DNA of 64,000 nt from Pseudomonas marginalis (lineage in GTDB: Bacteria; Pseudomonadota; Gammaproteobacteria; Pseudomonadales; Pseudomonadaceae), in assembly GCF_001645105.1 (NCBI RefSeq), contig NZ_LKEG01000025.1, positions 112,464 through 176,463 of the forward strand, in the 5' to 3' direction. Shown here piece by piece: positions 1-8,776 of this stretch (its first letter is position 1; the number at the start of each line of letters is the position of its first letter). The translations under genes and the position numbers were made by a program. The notes beneath the pieces were generated by a model. It worked only from the letters and a program-made list of their open reading frames with translations, did no database searches and was not told the DNA's origin.

Positions 1-50
1 TCCCAACACTAGCAGTGATGGTTACCTGAAAAAATGCGCTGACTGAATCA

Positions 51-230
51 GGGCCGCTTCGCACCCCAGCGCGGGGCAAGCCCGCTCACCACAAGAGCTT
101 CCAAAACCACAATGGCAGGTCAGCCCTTGAGTTGCTTCAGGTGCTTATAGGCTGTCGTCCGCCCCATGCCCAGCTAGAGCTGTTGTAGTGAGCGGGCTTG
201 CCCCGCGCTGGGCTGCGAAGCAGCCCCAAC
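51..230. repeat. REP pair in inverted orientation (REPIN-like)
   Basis: Bases 51-93 and 185-228 carry the same REP core (AGCGGGCTTGCCCCGCGCTG) in opposite orientation, each with the adjoining stem rich in GCNGCGAAGCNGCCCC. The stretch 1-20 (CCCAACACTAGCAGTGAT) is nearly repeated at 225-243, so the window appears to begin at the edge of a further copy. Between the two arms lies a short recombinase-like remnant that is listed separately. Confidence 0.75.
120..173 (-). pseudogene. Possible remnant of a serine recombinase C-terminus
   Basis: Read on the minus strand, bases 173-120 encode LGMGRTTAYKHLKQLKG followed by a stop, preceded in frame by a TAG. The peptide looks like the helix-turn-helix tail of resolvases/invertases (typically E-L-G-[IM]-G-R-[ST]-T-x-Y). 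One GAG-to-TAG change would explain the upstream stop. The match is very short and could be chance. No other recombinase sequence is visible within the window. Confidence 0.25.
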
Positions 231-242
231 ACCTAGCAGTGA

Positions 243-1184
243 TTAACCGCCGGTGTATCGAAACCCGCCTGACAATTTCTCCTTCAAATAGCTGACCAAT
301 GCACTCACTGACTTCGGCACATGGGGCGAGTAAGGGCGGATCAGGTAGATCTCATCGGCAAACGCGCCCTTGAGCGTCCAGTCGGTGAGCACCTGCACCA
401 GCGTGCCGCTGGCCAGGGCGGCATGGGCGCTGAAGTCCGGGAGCAGGGCGATGCCCAGGTGATTGAGCGCCGAGTCGCGCAAGGCCTCGCTGTTATTGGT
501 GGCGAAGCTGCCGGCGATGGGCACGGTGAGGCGCTCGACGTTTTTGCTGCCGCGTTCGAAGGTCCAGGCGGGCTGGTCGGTGCCGCGTGGGTAGAACAGG
601 CAGTTGTGGGCCGATAAGTCGCCGGGCTCGCGTGGCTCGCCGTGGCGTTGCAGGTAGTCCCGGGTGGCGACCAGCACCGAGCCGGTGTCGCACAGTTTCC
701 AGGCCACATGGGTTTCCGGGACCTGGAAGCCGTGGCGCACGGCGAGGTCGTAGCCCTCGGCGGCCAATGAACTCAGGGCGTCCGACACGTCGAGTTGAAT
801 ACGCACCTGCGGGTACTGTTGCAAGAACTCCGACAGGTGCGGCACCAGTTGCTGACGGGCGAACGCCACGGGCGCGGTGAGGCGCACCAGCCCGCGAATC
901 TCCCCGGCCGAGTCGCGCACCGACGAGAAGCTGCGGGCGATCTGTTCATAGGCGCTGCGCACCTCTCGCGTCAACGACAGCCCCGCATCGGTCAGCCGCA
1001 CACTGCGCGTTGTTCGCGTCACCAGCCGTGTGCCGGTGGCTTTTTCCAGGTCGGAAATACGCTGGCTGACGGCCGACTTGCTCACGCCAAGACGCGCGGC
1101 AGCGGCGGTGTAGGTGCCTTGTTCCTCCAGCACGGAGAGCCAGTGGATATGGGTCCACAGGCCTTCGATCTCGGATTTTTCCAT
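243..1184 (-). CDS. LysR-family transcriptional regulator
   Basis: This 313-residue protein has the standard LysR length and plan. A winged helix-turn-helix lies at about residues 15-75 ([24 protein letters not shown]), followed by a linker helix and a LysR substrate-binding domain. It is of the AaeR/PecT-like type, with the typical [18 protein letters not shown] start to the effector domain. The gene is divergent from the methylmalonate-semialdehyde dehydrogenase gene and shares a 109-bp promoter region with it. That region contains an imperfect T-N11-A dyad, so it probably controls the dehydrogenase and itself. The effector is unknown. The usual regulator of mmsA in Pseudomonas (MmsR, AraC type) is not here, so the link between this LysR and mmsA rests on position only. 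Confidence 0.85.
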   Translation of the reverse strand: MEKSEIEGLWTHIHWLSVLEEQGTYTAAAARLGVSKSAVSQRISDLEKATGTRLVTRTTRSVRLTDAGLSLTREVRSAYEQIARSFSSVRDSAGEIRGLVRLTAPVAFARQQLVPHLSEFLQQYPQVRIQLDVSDALSSLAAEGYDLAVRHGFQVPETHVAWKLCDTGSVLVATRDYLQRHGEPREPGDLSAHNCLFYPRGTDQPAWTFERGSKNVERLTVPIAGSFATNNSEALRDSALNHLGIALLPDFSAHAALASGTLVQVLTDWTLKGAFADEIYLIRPYSPHVPKSVSALVSYLKEKLSGGFRYTGG

Positions 1185-1190
1185 GGGTCT

Positions 1191-1212
1191 ATTGTTCGCT
1201 TATATGGACAAT
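1191..1212. promoter_or_regulatory. Candidate LysR operator between lysR and mmsA
   Basis: ATTGTTC-N8-GGACAAT forms a 7-bp dyad with one mismatch and contains the T-N11-A spacing typical of LysR boxes. It starts 6 bp upstream of the LysR start codon and about 80 bp upstream of mmsA, a position suited to autoregulation and activation of the divergent gene. Confidence 0.5.
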
Positions 1213-1293
1213 AAGTTCTGGATTCTGCTCTGGTTTGGAACAAACCGAAAGTCTATCGTGTGTCCCAACGCTACCCACCTGGGATCTACTGCC

Positions 1294-2793
1294 ATGACAA
1301 CGACAATCGAGCACTACATCAACGACCAGCGCGTGAGCCGCGATGATCGCTATCAGGACGTCTACAACCCGGCCACCGGCGAAAAAACCGGCCGTGTCGC
1401 CTTGGCCAGCCGCCAGACCGTTGCCGAAGCCGTCGCCGCTGCCCAGGCCGCTTTCGCCGGTTGGGCCGATACGCCGCCGATCCGCCGCGCCCGTGTGTTG
1501 TTCGAATACCTGCATCTGTTGCGCGAGCGCAAGGACGACCTGGCGCGCATCATCGTCGCCGAACACGGCAAGGTCTTCACCGATGCCCAGGGCGAAGTCG
1601 ACCGTGGCATCGACATCCTCGAATTTGCCTGCGGCATTCCTAACCTGCTCAAGGGCGAGCATTCCGACCAGGTCTCCCGTGGCATGGACAACTGGACGAT
1701 GCGCCAGCCGCTGGGCGTGGTGGCCGGTGTTACGCCGTTCAACTTCCCGGTGATGGTACCGATGTGGATGTACCCGATCGCCATCGCGGCGGGCAACACC
1801 TTCATCCTCAAGCCAAGCCCGACCGACCCGAGCGCGTCGTTGTTCATGGCCGAACTGCTGCGTGAAGCCGGCTTGCCCAAAGGCGTGTTCAACGTGGTGC
1901 AGGGCGACAAGGAATCGGTGGACGCACTGATCGAACACCCGGACGTCAAGGCCGTGAGCTTTGTCGGCTCCACGCCGATTGCCCAGTACATCTACGAGAC
2001 CGGCGCGCGCAACGGTAAGCGCGTGCAAGGCCTGGGCGGCGCGAAAAACCACATGGTGGTGATGCCCGACGCCGATATCGAAAAAACCGTCGACGCCCTG
2101 ATGGGCGCCGCCTACGGCAGTGCGGGCGAACGCTGCATGGCCATCTCGGTGGCGGTATTGGTGGGCGATGTTGGTGACAAAGTCATCGCCGCCCTGACTG
2201 AACGCGCCAAGCAACTGCGCATCACCGACGGTCGCGATTTGAAAGCCGAGATGGGCCCGATTGTTTCCCGTGCGGCGCTGGAGCGCATCAGCGGCTACAT
2301 CGAACAAGGCGTGCAGGCCGGCGCGCAATTGCTGCTCGACGGGCGTGACTACGTGCCCACCGAAGCGGGCCTTGAAAACGGTTTCTGGCTCGGCGCGACG
2401 TTGTTTGACCATGTGACCAAAGAGATGAGCATCTACCGCGAAGAAATCTTCGGCCCGGTGCTGGCCTGCGTGCGCGTGAATGACTTCGGCGAAGCGATCA
2501 AGCTGGTCAACGACCACGAATTCGGCAACGGCGTCAGCTGCTTCACCCGCGACGGCAACATCGCCCGCGAGTTTGCACGCCGGATCGAAGTGGGCATGGT
2601 CGGCATCAACGTACCGATTCCGGTGCCGATGGCGTGGCACGGGTTTGGTGGCTGGAAGAAGAGCCTGTTTGGCGACATGCATGCCTACGGCACTGAGGGC
2701 GTGCGCTTCTACACCAAGCAGAAGTCGATCATGCAGCGTTGGTCGGAAAGCATCGAGCAGGGCGCGGAGTTTGCGATGCCTGTGTCCAAGTAA
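1294..2793 (+). CDS. mmsA: Methylmalonate-semialdehyde dehydrogenase (CoA-acylating)
   Basis: This 499-residue aldehyde dehydrogenase oxidises (methyl)malonate semialdehyde to propionyl- or acetyl-CoA in valine, inositol or beta-alanine breakdown. Family hallmarks are the N-terminal YNPATGE motif, [15 protein letters not shown] near residue 145, and GLGGAKNH near 247 in place of the ELGGK motif of ordinary aldehyde dehydrogenases. The catalytic cysteine is C281 in SAGERCMA. The ATG at 1294 is chosen because homologues start at [10 protein letters not shown]. The reading frame stays open upstream, but that part overlaps the divergent promoter and is not conserved in character. The mmsB dehydrogenase normally paired with it in the valine operon is absent, so a role in inositol or beta-alanine-type substrates is also possible. 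Transcription ends at the hairpin just downstream. Confidence 0.9.
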   Translation: MTTTIEHYINDQRVSRDDRYQDVYNPATGEKTGRVALASRQTVAEAVAAAQAAFAGWADTPPIRRARVLFEYLHLLRERKDDLARIIVAEHGKVFTDAQGEVDRGIDILEFACGIPNLLKGEHSDQVSRGMDNWTMRQPLGVVAGVTPFNFPVMVPMWMYPIAIAAGNTFILKPSPTDPSASLFMAELLREAGLPKGVFNVVQGDKESVDALIEHPDVKAVSFVGSTPIAQYIYETGARNGKRVQGLGGAKNHMVVMPDADIEKTVDALMGAAYGSAGERCMAISVAVLVGDVGDKVIAALTERAKQLRITDGRDLKAEMGPIVSRAALERISGYIEQGVQAGAQLLLDGRDYVPTEAGLENGFWLGATLFDHVTKEMSIYREEIFGPVLACVRVNDFGEAIKLVNDHEFGNGVSCFTRDGNIAREFARRIEVGMVGINVPIPVPMAWHGFGGWKKSLFGDMHAYGTEGVRFYTKQKSIMQRWSESIEQGAEFAMPVSK

Positions 2794-2816
2794 CGGCCAA
2801 AAGAACACAGCAGGGC

Positions 2817-2856
2817 AAATGTGGGAGGGGGCTTGCCCCCTCCCACATTTCTTTTT
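2817..2856 (+). terminator. Terminator formed by a REP palindrome after mmsA
   Basis: A perfect 16-bp inverted repeat (AAATGTGGGAGGGGGC and its complement) centred on TT at 2833-2834 is followed by TTTCTTTTT. It is both a member of the GTGGGAGGGGGCTTGC repeat family and a convincing intrinsic terminator, 24 bp after the mmsA stop. Confidence 0.8.
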
Positions 2857-2960
2857 GGCTGCGTAAGGGTTGACGATCCAGCCAATCAAGAATACTGTAC
2901 ATAAACACAGTGTTTAAGCGCTGATCGACCAACACCCGGCAACCTCAGTCCTGCCAAACA

Positions 2961-3012
2961 CTGTGTGCAAGTTAACGGATTAACTTGATACACAGGCTCG
3001 TCTTACCGAGCC
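2961..3012 (+). promoter_or_regulatory. Two consecutive hairpins in the pectate lyase leader
   Basis: Bases 2961-2975 and 2980-2995 form a long inverted repeat (CTGTGTGCAAGTTAA / TTAACTTGATACACAG) with a 4-base loop. It is followed directly by GGCTCG-TCTTAC-CGAGCC at 2995-3012 and the T-rich ATTTTATT. The second hairpin ends shortly before the ribosome binding site (GAGAGGGAA). The arrangement could be an operator followed by an attenuator, or a stabilising 5' leader. The hairpins are seen; the role is inferred. Confidence 0.45.
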
Positions 3013-3036
3013 ATTTTATTGATAGAGAGGGAACTC

Positions 3037-3975
3037 ATGTCTTATCCAGAAAGCAAACTCACCGGTTTGATCGGTTTCGCCCAAGCGGCAAAAGTGACAG
3101 GTGGCTGGTCCGGCCCTGTGGTCAGTATCACCACACTCGATCAACTCAAGGCCAATATCGGCGACACCACCCCACGGGTACTGGTGATCAACAGTAATAT
3201 CTCGGCGTCGAGCCTGACCAAAGTCAACATGGGCGCCAACAAGACCCTGATTGGTTCGTTCCAGAACCGCACCCTGGAGAATATTCACCTGCGTGCAACG
3301 GCGCAGTCGCAGAACATTATTCTGCAGAATCTTATCTTCAAGCATTCGGCAAGTATCAAGGCCAATGACGATATCCAGGTGTACTTGAACTACGGCAGCA
3401 AGTATTGGATTGACCATTGCTCTTTCGTCGGGCACAGCTGGTCCACCACTGATGGCAGTGAAGATAAACTGCTGTATATCGGTGAAAAGGCCGATTATGC
3501 CACCATCAGCAACTGCTTCTTTGGCAGTCACAAGTATGGCCTGATCTTCGGCCACCCGGCGGATGACAATAAAGCAGAGTTCAATGGTTACCCGCGCCTG
3601 ACGCTGTGCCATAACCGCTTCGACAACATGGAAGTGCGTGCGCCTGGCTTGATGCGTTACGGTTATTTTCATGTGTACAACAACTACATCAATAACTTCC
3701 ACCTCGGTTTTACCCTGGCACAAAACGCCAATATCCTTTCTGAAAGTAACTACTTTGGCGAAGGCAGCCAAAATAAAGGCATGTTGGACGACAAAGGCAC
3801 TGGCACGTTCACCGATACCAACAGTGTCCCGCCGATCACCAACCAGAAGTCGCCTAAAGCGCAATGGACGGCCCTTTCCAACTATGGCTATACCTTGAAG
3901 ACCGCCGCACAAGCCAAGGACTTTACCCAGAAGAATGCCGGCGCCCAGTCGGTAGCCCTGATCTTTGGTAGTTGA
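3037..3975 (+). CDS. Pectate lyase, polysaccharide lyase family 1
   Basis: This 312-residue protein is a PL1 beta-helix lyase that cleaves polygalacturonate by beta-elimination, typically with Ca2+. Motifs include WIDHCSF (124-130), STTDGSEDKLL (about 137-146) with candidate calcium ligands, and RAPGLMRYGYFHVYNNY (201-217), which carries the arginine expected to act as the catalytic base. The ATG at 3037 follows a strong Shine-Dalgarno sequence; an upstream in-frame TTG overlaps it. The N-terminus (MSYPESKLTG) is polar with no hydrophobic signal segment, which is unusual for a secreted pectinase and matches its neighbour levansucrase. It may leave the cell by a non-Sec route, or be released in another way. 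Codon use appears more AT-rich than in the surrounding genes, suggesting acquisition by transfer. Confidence 0.88.
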   Translation: MSYPESKLTGLIGFAQAAKVTGGWSGPVVSITTLDQLKANIGDTTPRVLVINSNISASSLTKVNMGANKTLIGSFQNRTLENIHLRATAQSQNIILQNLIFKHSASIKANDDIQVYLNYGSKYWIDHCSFVGHSWSTTDGSEDKLLYIGEKADYATISNCFFGSHKYGLIFGHPADDNKAEFNGYPRLTLCHNRFDNMEVRAPGLMRYGYFHVYNNYINNFHLGFTLAQNANILSESNYFGEGSQNKGMLDDKGTGTFTDTNSVPPITNQKSPKAQWTALSNYGYTLKTAAQAKDFTQKNAGAQSVALIFGS

Positions 3976-4015
3976 TTAGCTAGCTGTCTACTTAACGATC
4001 ATTTAATACGGGTGC

Positions 4016-4048
4016 CACTGTATTTATATCAAGGATATAAATACAGTG
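4016..4048. promoter_or_regulatory. Perfect 15-bp inverted repeat upstream of levansucrase
   Basis: CACTGTATTTATATC and its exact complement flank a 3-base AAG loop. The repeat is 41 bp after the pectate lyase stop and 178 bp before the levansucrase start. It has no trailing T-run, so it is a poor intrinsic terminator. An operator for a dimeric regulator or a transcript-end stabiliser is possible. The rest of 3976-4226 is AT-rich, with a weaker AGCCAAC/GTTGGCT repeat at 4126-4170 and no convincing gene. Confidence 0.5.
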
Positions 4049-4226
4049 ATGGCCTTTGTAATCTAAATAATTCTTCATGTTGCGACAGGCAGGCTTCCAT
4101 GTTAAACCTTGTTTCGCACTTGCAGAGCCAACTATCTCTTGCTCTTTCAGCCACTCTTAAGTTGTTGGCTGTCATGTGCTATTTAATCTTCGCTTGTCAC
4201 TTAAGCGTTAGCAAAAGGACATCATC

Positions 4227-5477
4227 ATGAAACACGCGAATCACACACCCACTCGCTGGACACGGGCCGATGCGCTGAAAGTTAATGAGAATGACCCGAC
4301 GACGACACAGCCGTTAGTGAGTCCTGACTTTCCTGTCATGAGTGACACGGTCTTTATCTGGGACACCATGCCCTTGCGTGAACTGGATGGCACGGTGGTA
4401 TCGGTCAATGGCTGGTCAGTGATCTTCACCCTGACTGCCGACCGTCGTCCCCATGATCCACAATTCATCAACGCCGATGGCCGTTACGACATCAAGCGCG
4501 ATTGGGAAGACCGCCATGGCCATGCGCGTATCTGCTACTGGTACTCGCGCACCGGCAAGGACTGGATCTTCGGCGGCCGTGTCATGGCCGAAGGCGTATC
4601 GCCGACTACGCGTGAATGGGCAGGCACACCGATCCTGCTGAATAACAACGGTGATATCGACCTGTACTACACCTGTGTCACACCGGGCGCCACCATTGCC
4701 AAAGTCAGGGGCCAAGTGGTTACGTCGGATACCGGCGTTACCCTGCAGGGCTTTGATCAGGTCAAATCGCTGTTTGATGCCGACGGCGTCTATTACCAAA
4801 CCGAAGCGCAAAATTCGACCTGGAACTTTCGCGATCCCAGCCCCTTTATCGATCCAAAAGATGGCAAGTTGTACATGGTGTTCGAAGGCAACGTTGCCGG
4901 CGAGCGCGGGACGCACGAAGTGGGCCCGAATGAAATTGGCCTGGTGCCGCCTGGGCATGAAGATGTCGGCGGTGCGCGTTATCAGGTCGGCTGTATCGGC
5001 ATCGCGGTGGCCAAAGACCTCAATGGTGACGAGTGGGAGATTTTGCCGCCGCTGGTGACGGCCGTTGGCGTGAACGACCAGACCGAACGGCCGCACTATG
5101 TGTTCCAGGACAACAAGTACTACCTGTTCACCATCAGTCACAAGTTCACCTATGCGGATGGCGTGACGGGCCCGGATGGCGTTTATGGGTTCGTCAGTGA
5201 TCAGCTGTTCGGCCCTTACACACTGATGAATGCCTCCGGTCTGGTGCTCGGCAATCCGCCGTCACAGCCCTTCCAGACGTACTCCCACTGCGTGATGCCC
5301 AATGGCCTGGTGACGTCGTTTATCGACAGCGTGCCCACCACCGGCGATGACTACCGTATCGGCGGCACCGAAGCGCCGACGGTCAGGATTGTGTTGAAGG
5401 GCGATCGTTCGTTTGTGCAGGAGGCTTATGACTACGGCTACATCCCGGCGATGCGCGATGTGGTGTTGAGCCAGTAA
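4227..5477 (+). CDS. lsc: Levansucrase, glycoside hydrolase family 68
   Basis: This 416-residue GH68 enzyme splits sucrose and transfers fructose to form levan outside the cell. All three catalytic positions can be placed: nucleophile D46 in FIWDTMPL, transition-state stabiliser D203 in NFRDPSPF, and acid/base E287 in DQTERPHYV. Length and sequence resemble the Pseudomonas/Erwinia levansucrases, which are known to be exported without a cleaved signal peptide. Here too the N-terminus ([19 protein letters not shown]) has no hydrophobic core. A ribosome binding site (AAAAGGA) precedes the ATG. It lies 251 bp downstream of the pectate lyase gene and may be transcribed separately. A terminator-like REP hairpin follows. 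Confidence 0.93.
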   Translation: MKHANHTPTRWTRADALKVNENDPTTTQPLVSPDFPVMSDTVFIWDTMPLRELDGTVVSVNGWSVIFTLTADRRPHDPQFINADGRYDIKRDWEDRHGHARICYWYSRTGKDWIFGGRVMAEGVSPTTREWAGTPILLNNNGDIDLYYTCVTPGATIAKVRGQVVTSDTGVTLQGFDQVKSLFDADGVYYQTEAQNSTWNFRDPSPFIDPKDGKLYMVFEGNVAGERGTHEVGPNEIGLVPPGHEDVGGARYQVGCIGIAVAKDLNGDEWEILPPLVTAVGVNDQTERPHYVFQDNKYYLFTISHKFTYADGVTGPDGVYGFVSDQLFGPYTLMNASGLVLGNPPSQPFQTYSHCVMPNGLVTSFIDSVPTTGDDYRIGGTEAPTVRIVLKGDRSFVQEAYDYGYIPAMRDVVLSQ

Positions 5478-5510
5478 TCGCAGTGCAAAACCCAGCCTGA
5501 TTTCATCAGG

Positions 5511-5548
5511 TAGGTGGGAGGGGGCTTGCCCCCTCCCACTTTTTTTTG
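5511..5548 (+). terminator. REP-type terminator after levansucrase
   Basis: GTGGGAGGGGGC/GCCCCCTCCCAC around a TT centre is followed by eight T residues. It sits about 35 bp after the levansucrase stop. Like the hairpin after mmsA, it is a repeat-family member serving as an intrinsic terminator. Confidence 0.8.
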
Positions 5549-5685
5549 ACCAGCAGCCTGTGTTCGATGCTCAAGTCCCAGCCCCACAAGCCGATACAGG
5601 CACTAGCATCATGAGTGATCCCGAACTCGTAGGTGCACGCCTGGTCGTCGCTCAGGTCAACGAATAAAAATCAAAAGGGGTGGCC

Positions 5686-7671
5686 ATGACCATATTGCAG
5701 CGTGTGATCGGCGGATTTGCGGTGTTGGTGCTGTTATTGCTGATCATGGCGGGGATCAGCTATCAGAACACGCAGTCCATCAGCAGTCGCTTGACCATTA
5801 TCACCGGCCAGTCGGCACCTCTGAGCCGGGCCGCCAGTGAACTCTACGTGCATATCCTGCGCGCCAACCAGGCCTTGCTGGTCATTCAGATCAGCACCGA
5901 CCCCAAGCAGATCGAGGACGGTAAGCGACCGTTTACCGAGAGCATCGCCCAGTTCAATCAGTTGCTCGACAGCACCGTTGCCTACACCGGCGAGCATGAG
6001 GCACTGCGGGCGAACCTGGCGCAGCAGCGCCAACAGGTAGCGGCCTACGCCGAACAGGCGCAGGCGTTGATGACGTCCCACATGCAACATGTGCAGCAGT
6101 TGGCGCTGACGCGCAAACTGCAAGGCTACAGCAGTGCGCAGGCGATGCAGCTGACCAGCTACCTGCGGGATTACATCGCGCATGCGCGCAGTGTCGGCGA
6201 ACCGCAACAAGTGGCCGCAGCTGAAAAACTACTGTTGGAAGTCAACAAATCCTACGATGGCTTCGCGGCCCACACCGTGACGCCCGCCATTGATAAATTA
6301 CAGCGTGTGCTCAACCTGCAAGACGAAGTGATCAGCACCCGCGCGCAGGCCCTGACGGCGATTGACCCCAGGGTAGGGCGTATTGCCGGCGTCATGGTCA
6401 ATCGCCTGCTGACTGACCTGACCGCCGCTGACGGCCTGTTCCAGGCTTATCAGGTGGAGGCCAATCTGGCCGCGCAGGTGCAGCAGCAACGCAATGCGGT
6501 TGAGGCAGCGCTGAAAGCCACCCTGGACCGGATTGGCGAGTTTGGCAGCCAGTCCCTGGAGGTCGCTAACCAGGCCAGTCAGTCGGCCAATGCCACCATC
6601 GGCACCAGCCGCAGCTTGCTATTGATCGCGTGTGTGCTGGCGGTGCTGGCGGCGGTGTTGATTGGCACGTGGGTCGCCTTCAGCTTGCGGCGTCCGCTGG
6701 CGGCGTTTCGCGAAGTGCTCAAGACGCTCACAGCGGGTGACATGCGGGTCAGTTTCGATGTCAGCCGTAAAGACGAGTTCGGTGAGTTGGGCGGTTACCT
6801 GAACGAACTGACCGCAGCCCTGCGCAAAACCTTCCGTGAATTGATCGGCTCTGCCGATGCACTGGCCGTGACCGCCGGGAGCAACGCCTTGAACAGCGAG
6901 CAGACCACCCGTGTGGTGGATGAGCAGAAGGACCGCTTGCAATCGGCCGCCTCGGCCATGACGCAGATGGAAAGCACGGTGGAAGAGGTGGCCCGGCGCG
7001 CGCAGGACACCCGCCAGGCCGTGGACGACACCAGTGAGCTGACGCACAAGGTACAGGCGCGCGTGGCCGAGACCATCGTCAATATCCGCCAGCAGGCCGA
7101 CCAGGTGAACAAGGCCACGCAGGTGACCGATGAGTTGCAGAAGTACGGGCAGAATATCGAGGGCATTGTTGTTGCCATTCGCACCATTGCCGAACAGACC
7201 AACTTGCTCGCCCTGAATGCGGCGATCGAAGCGGCCCGTGCCGGCGAGCAGGGACGCGGTTTTGCGGTCGTGGCCGATGAAGTGCGCTCCCTGGCCAGCC
7301 GTACCCAGACCTCGACCAGCGAAATCCAGGACATGATCGGGCTCATGCAGGAAAAGATTCACTCGGTGGTGCACGTGATGAACGAGAGCCAGGCGCAGTC
7401 CACCCAATGCGTGTCCCTGGCCTCGGGCGCTGGTGACTTGCTGCTGTCGATGAGCGACTCGGTCGACAGTATCCGCGACATGAATATTCAGATCGCCGCC
7501 GCCACCGAGGAGCAGAGCGCCACGGTGCAGGAAACCAGTCGGATGGTCATCCAGATCAACGATTCGGCCCAGCAGACGGCACAGGGCGCCGAGCAGTCGG
7601 CCATCAGCAGCCACGAGCTGTCGGACATGGCCAAAGTGCAGCGCGAGCTGCTCCATCATTTCAGCGTTTGA
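5686..7671 (+). CDS. Methyl-accepting chemotaxis protein
   Basis: This 661-residue transmembrane chemoreceptor has a short cytoplasmic start, a transmembrane helix at about 5-26, and a large helical periplasmic domain to about residue 305 rich in Gln/Ala heptads (similar in plan to HBM or four-helix sensors). A second transmembrane helix lies near 308-330, then HAMP and a full signalling domain with the hairpin tip [20 protein letters not shown]. The ATG at 5686 is preferred over the GTG two codons earlier because of the AAAAGGGG spacing. A periplasmic binding protein gene follows after 17 bp, so ligand sensing may be indirect through that protein, as in Trg/RbsB-type systems. No pentapeptide for CheR docking is evident at the C-terminus. 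Confidence 0.9.
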   Translation: MTILQRVIGGFAVLVLLLLIMAGISYQNTQSISSRLTIITGQSAPLSRAASELYVHILRANQALLVIQISTDPKQIEDGKRPFTESIAQFNQLLDSTVAYTGEHEALRANLAQQRQQVAAYAEQAQALMTSHMQHVQQLALTRKLQGYSSAQAMQLTSYLRDYIAHARSVGEPQQVAAAEKLLLEVNKSYDGFAAHTVTPAIDKLQRVLNLQDEVISTRAQALTAIDPRVGRIAGVMVNRLLTDLTAADGLFQAYQVEANLAAQVQQQRNAVEAALKATLDRIGEFGSQSLEVANQASQSANATIGTSRSLLLIACVLAVLAAVLIGTWVAFSLRRPLAAFREVLKTLTAGDMRVSFDVSRKDEFGELGGYLNELTAALRKTFRELIGSADALAVTAGSNALNSEQTTRVVDEQKDRLQSAASAMTQMESTVEEVARRAQDTRQAVDDTSELTHKVQARVAETIVNIRQQADQVNKATQVTDELQKYGQNIEGIVVAIRTIAEQTNLLALNAAIEAARAGEQGRGFAVVADEVRSLASRTQTSTSEIQDMIGLMQEKIHSVVHVMNESQAQSTQCVSLASGAGDLLLSMSDSVDSIRDMNIQIAAATEEQSATVQETSRMVIQINDSAQQTAQGAEQSAISSHELSDMAKVQRELLHHFSV

Positions 7672-7688
7672 GCCGCGGGAGTCAGAAC

Positions 7689-8609
7689 ATGAAAACATGG
7701 TTAATGCTCGCCTTGGGGGCGACGCTGCTCATTCCGGGCCCCGCCCAGGCCGCCACGCCCTTGCTGGGTGTGGGCATGGCAAAGTACGACGATAACTTCC
7801 AGACCCTGCTGCGCAACGGGGTGCAGCAGCAGGCCGGCGTCATGAACGTCGACATCTTTATGGAAAACGGGCAGGACAGCGTCGATTTGCAGATGCGCCA
7901 GTTCCGCAACCTGGTCAATGCCAAGGTGGATGCGATCATCGTCGCGATGGTTGACGGCAAAAGTGCGGCGCAGATGATGCAGTTGGCCTCGGACGCCAAG
8001 ATCCCGCTGGTATTCGTCAACCGCAATCCGAACCCGGAAAAGTGGCCGGCGCAGACCGCGTTTGTCGGCTCCAACGAGCTGGAGTCGGGGACGTTGCAGA
8101 TGGAAGAGCTGGCGCGCCGTGCCGGTTACAAGGGCAACGTGGTGATCCTGGTAGGCGACCCGGCCAACGCATCCTCCTTGATGCGCACCGAGGACGTGGA
8201 GAAAGTCGTCGCCAAATACCCCGATATGAAAGTCGTACAGAAAAAAGTCGGCAACTGGGAACGTAGCCAGGCTGCCACGATTGTCATTGACTGGGTCAAG
8301 CAGGGCGTCGATTTTTCGATCATTGCGGCCAATAACGATGAAATGGCGATCGGCGCGATCATGGGGCTGGAAAAGGCCGGCAAGCAGGCCAAGGACTATT
8401 GGGTCGGCGGCATCGACGGCACCCCGGACGGTTTGAAATTGATGGCTGAGGGCAAGATGGCGGTCAGCGTGTTTCAGGATGCCGCCGGCCAGGCCGGTGG
8501 CGCAGTGGACACCGCGCTACGCTTGGTACGCGGCGAGGTGCTGGAGTCGACCGTGGTCTGGGTGCCGTTCAAGTTGATCACGCCTGAGAATCGACAGGCG
8601 TTTGAATAG
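7689..8609 (+). CDS. Sugar-type periplasmic binding protein (RbsB/LacI-like fold)
   Basis: This 306-residue protein has a clear signal peptide (about residues 1-21, cleavage after PGPAQA) and a type I periplasmic binding fold of the ribose/galactose class. Landmarks are the LVNAKVDAIIVAMVDG hinge region, IPLVFVNRNP, and AANNDEMAIGAIMGLEKAG followed by GGIDGTPDGL. It is cotranscribed with the upstream chemoreceptor and has no ABC transporter genes of its own beside it. The xylFGH transporter downstream is on the other strand with its own XylF. It probably serves as the ligand-binding partner of the chemoreceptor, or it supplies a transporter elsewhere. The sugar is unknown. Confidence 0.85.
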   Translation: MKTWLMLALGATLLIPGPAQAATPLLGVGMAKYDDNFQTLLRNGVQQQAGVMNVDIFMENGQDSVDLQMRQFRNLVNAKVDAIIVAMVDGKSAAQMMQLASDAKIPLVFVNRNPNPEKWPAQTAFVGSNELESGTLQMEELARRAGYKGNVVILVGDPANASSLMRTEDVEKVVAKYPDMKVVQKKVGNWERSQAATIVIDWVKQGVDFSIIAANNDEMAIGAIMGLEKAGKQAKDYWVGGIDGTPDGLKLMAEGKMAVSVFQDAAGQAGGAVDTALRLVRGEVLESTVVWVPFKLITPENRQAFE

Positions 8610-8647
8610 GACTGACCCCCTCGATCCAACGTTGGAATGCAGTCAAC

Positions 8648-8750
8648 TGTGGAAGGGGGGGCGATTCGACTTGCTCCCCGATAGCGGGGGGTCAGGTAAA
8701 TGGATATTGACTGATCTGCCGCTATCGGGGGCAAGCCCCCTCCCACAGGG
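8648..8750. repeat. REPIN between binding-protein gene and xylH
   Basis: Two REP arms in inverted orientation are visible. One is degenerate (TGTGGAAGGGGGG through GCTCCCCGATAGCGG, 8648-8687). The other is complete (CCGCTATCGGGGGCAAGCCCCCTCCCACA, 8719-8747). They fill the gap between convergent genes and may terminate both transcripts. Confidence 0.75.
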
Positions 8751-8776
8751 GATTTGTGGTGTTTGTGGGGGTGGGT

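Noticed and set aside
1189..2889. 566-codon open frame antisense to mmsA
   Set aside because: It is a high-GC shadow of mmsA: His/Ala/Gly/Asp-rich composition, no recognisable domain and no ribosome site.
4012..4230. 72-codon frame between pectate lyase and levansucrase
   Set aside because: It begins at a GTG inside the 15-bp palindrome, has no ribosome site and overlaps the levansucrase ribosome binding region.
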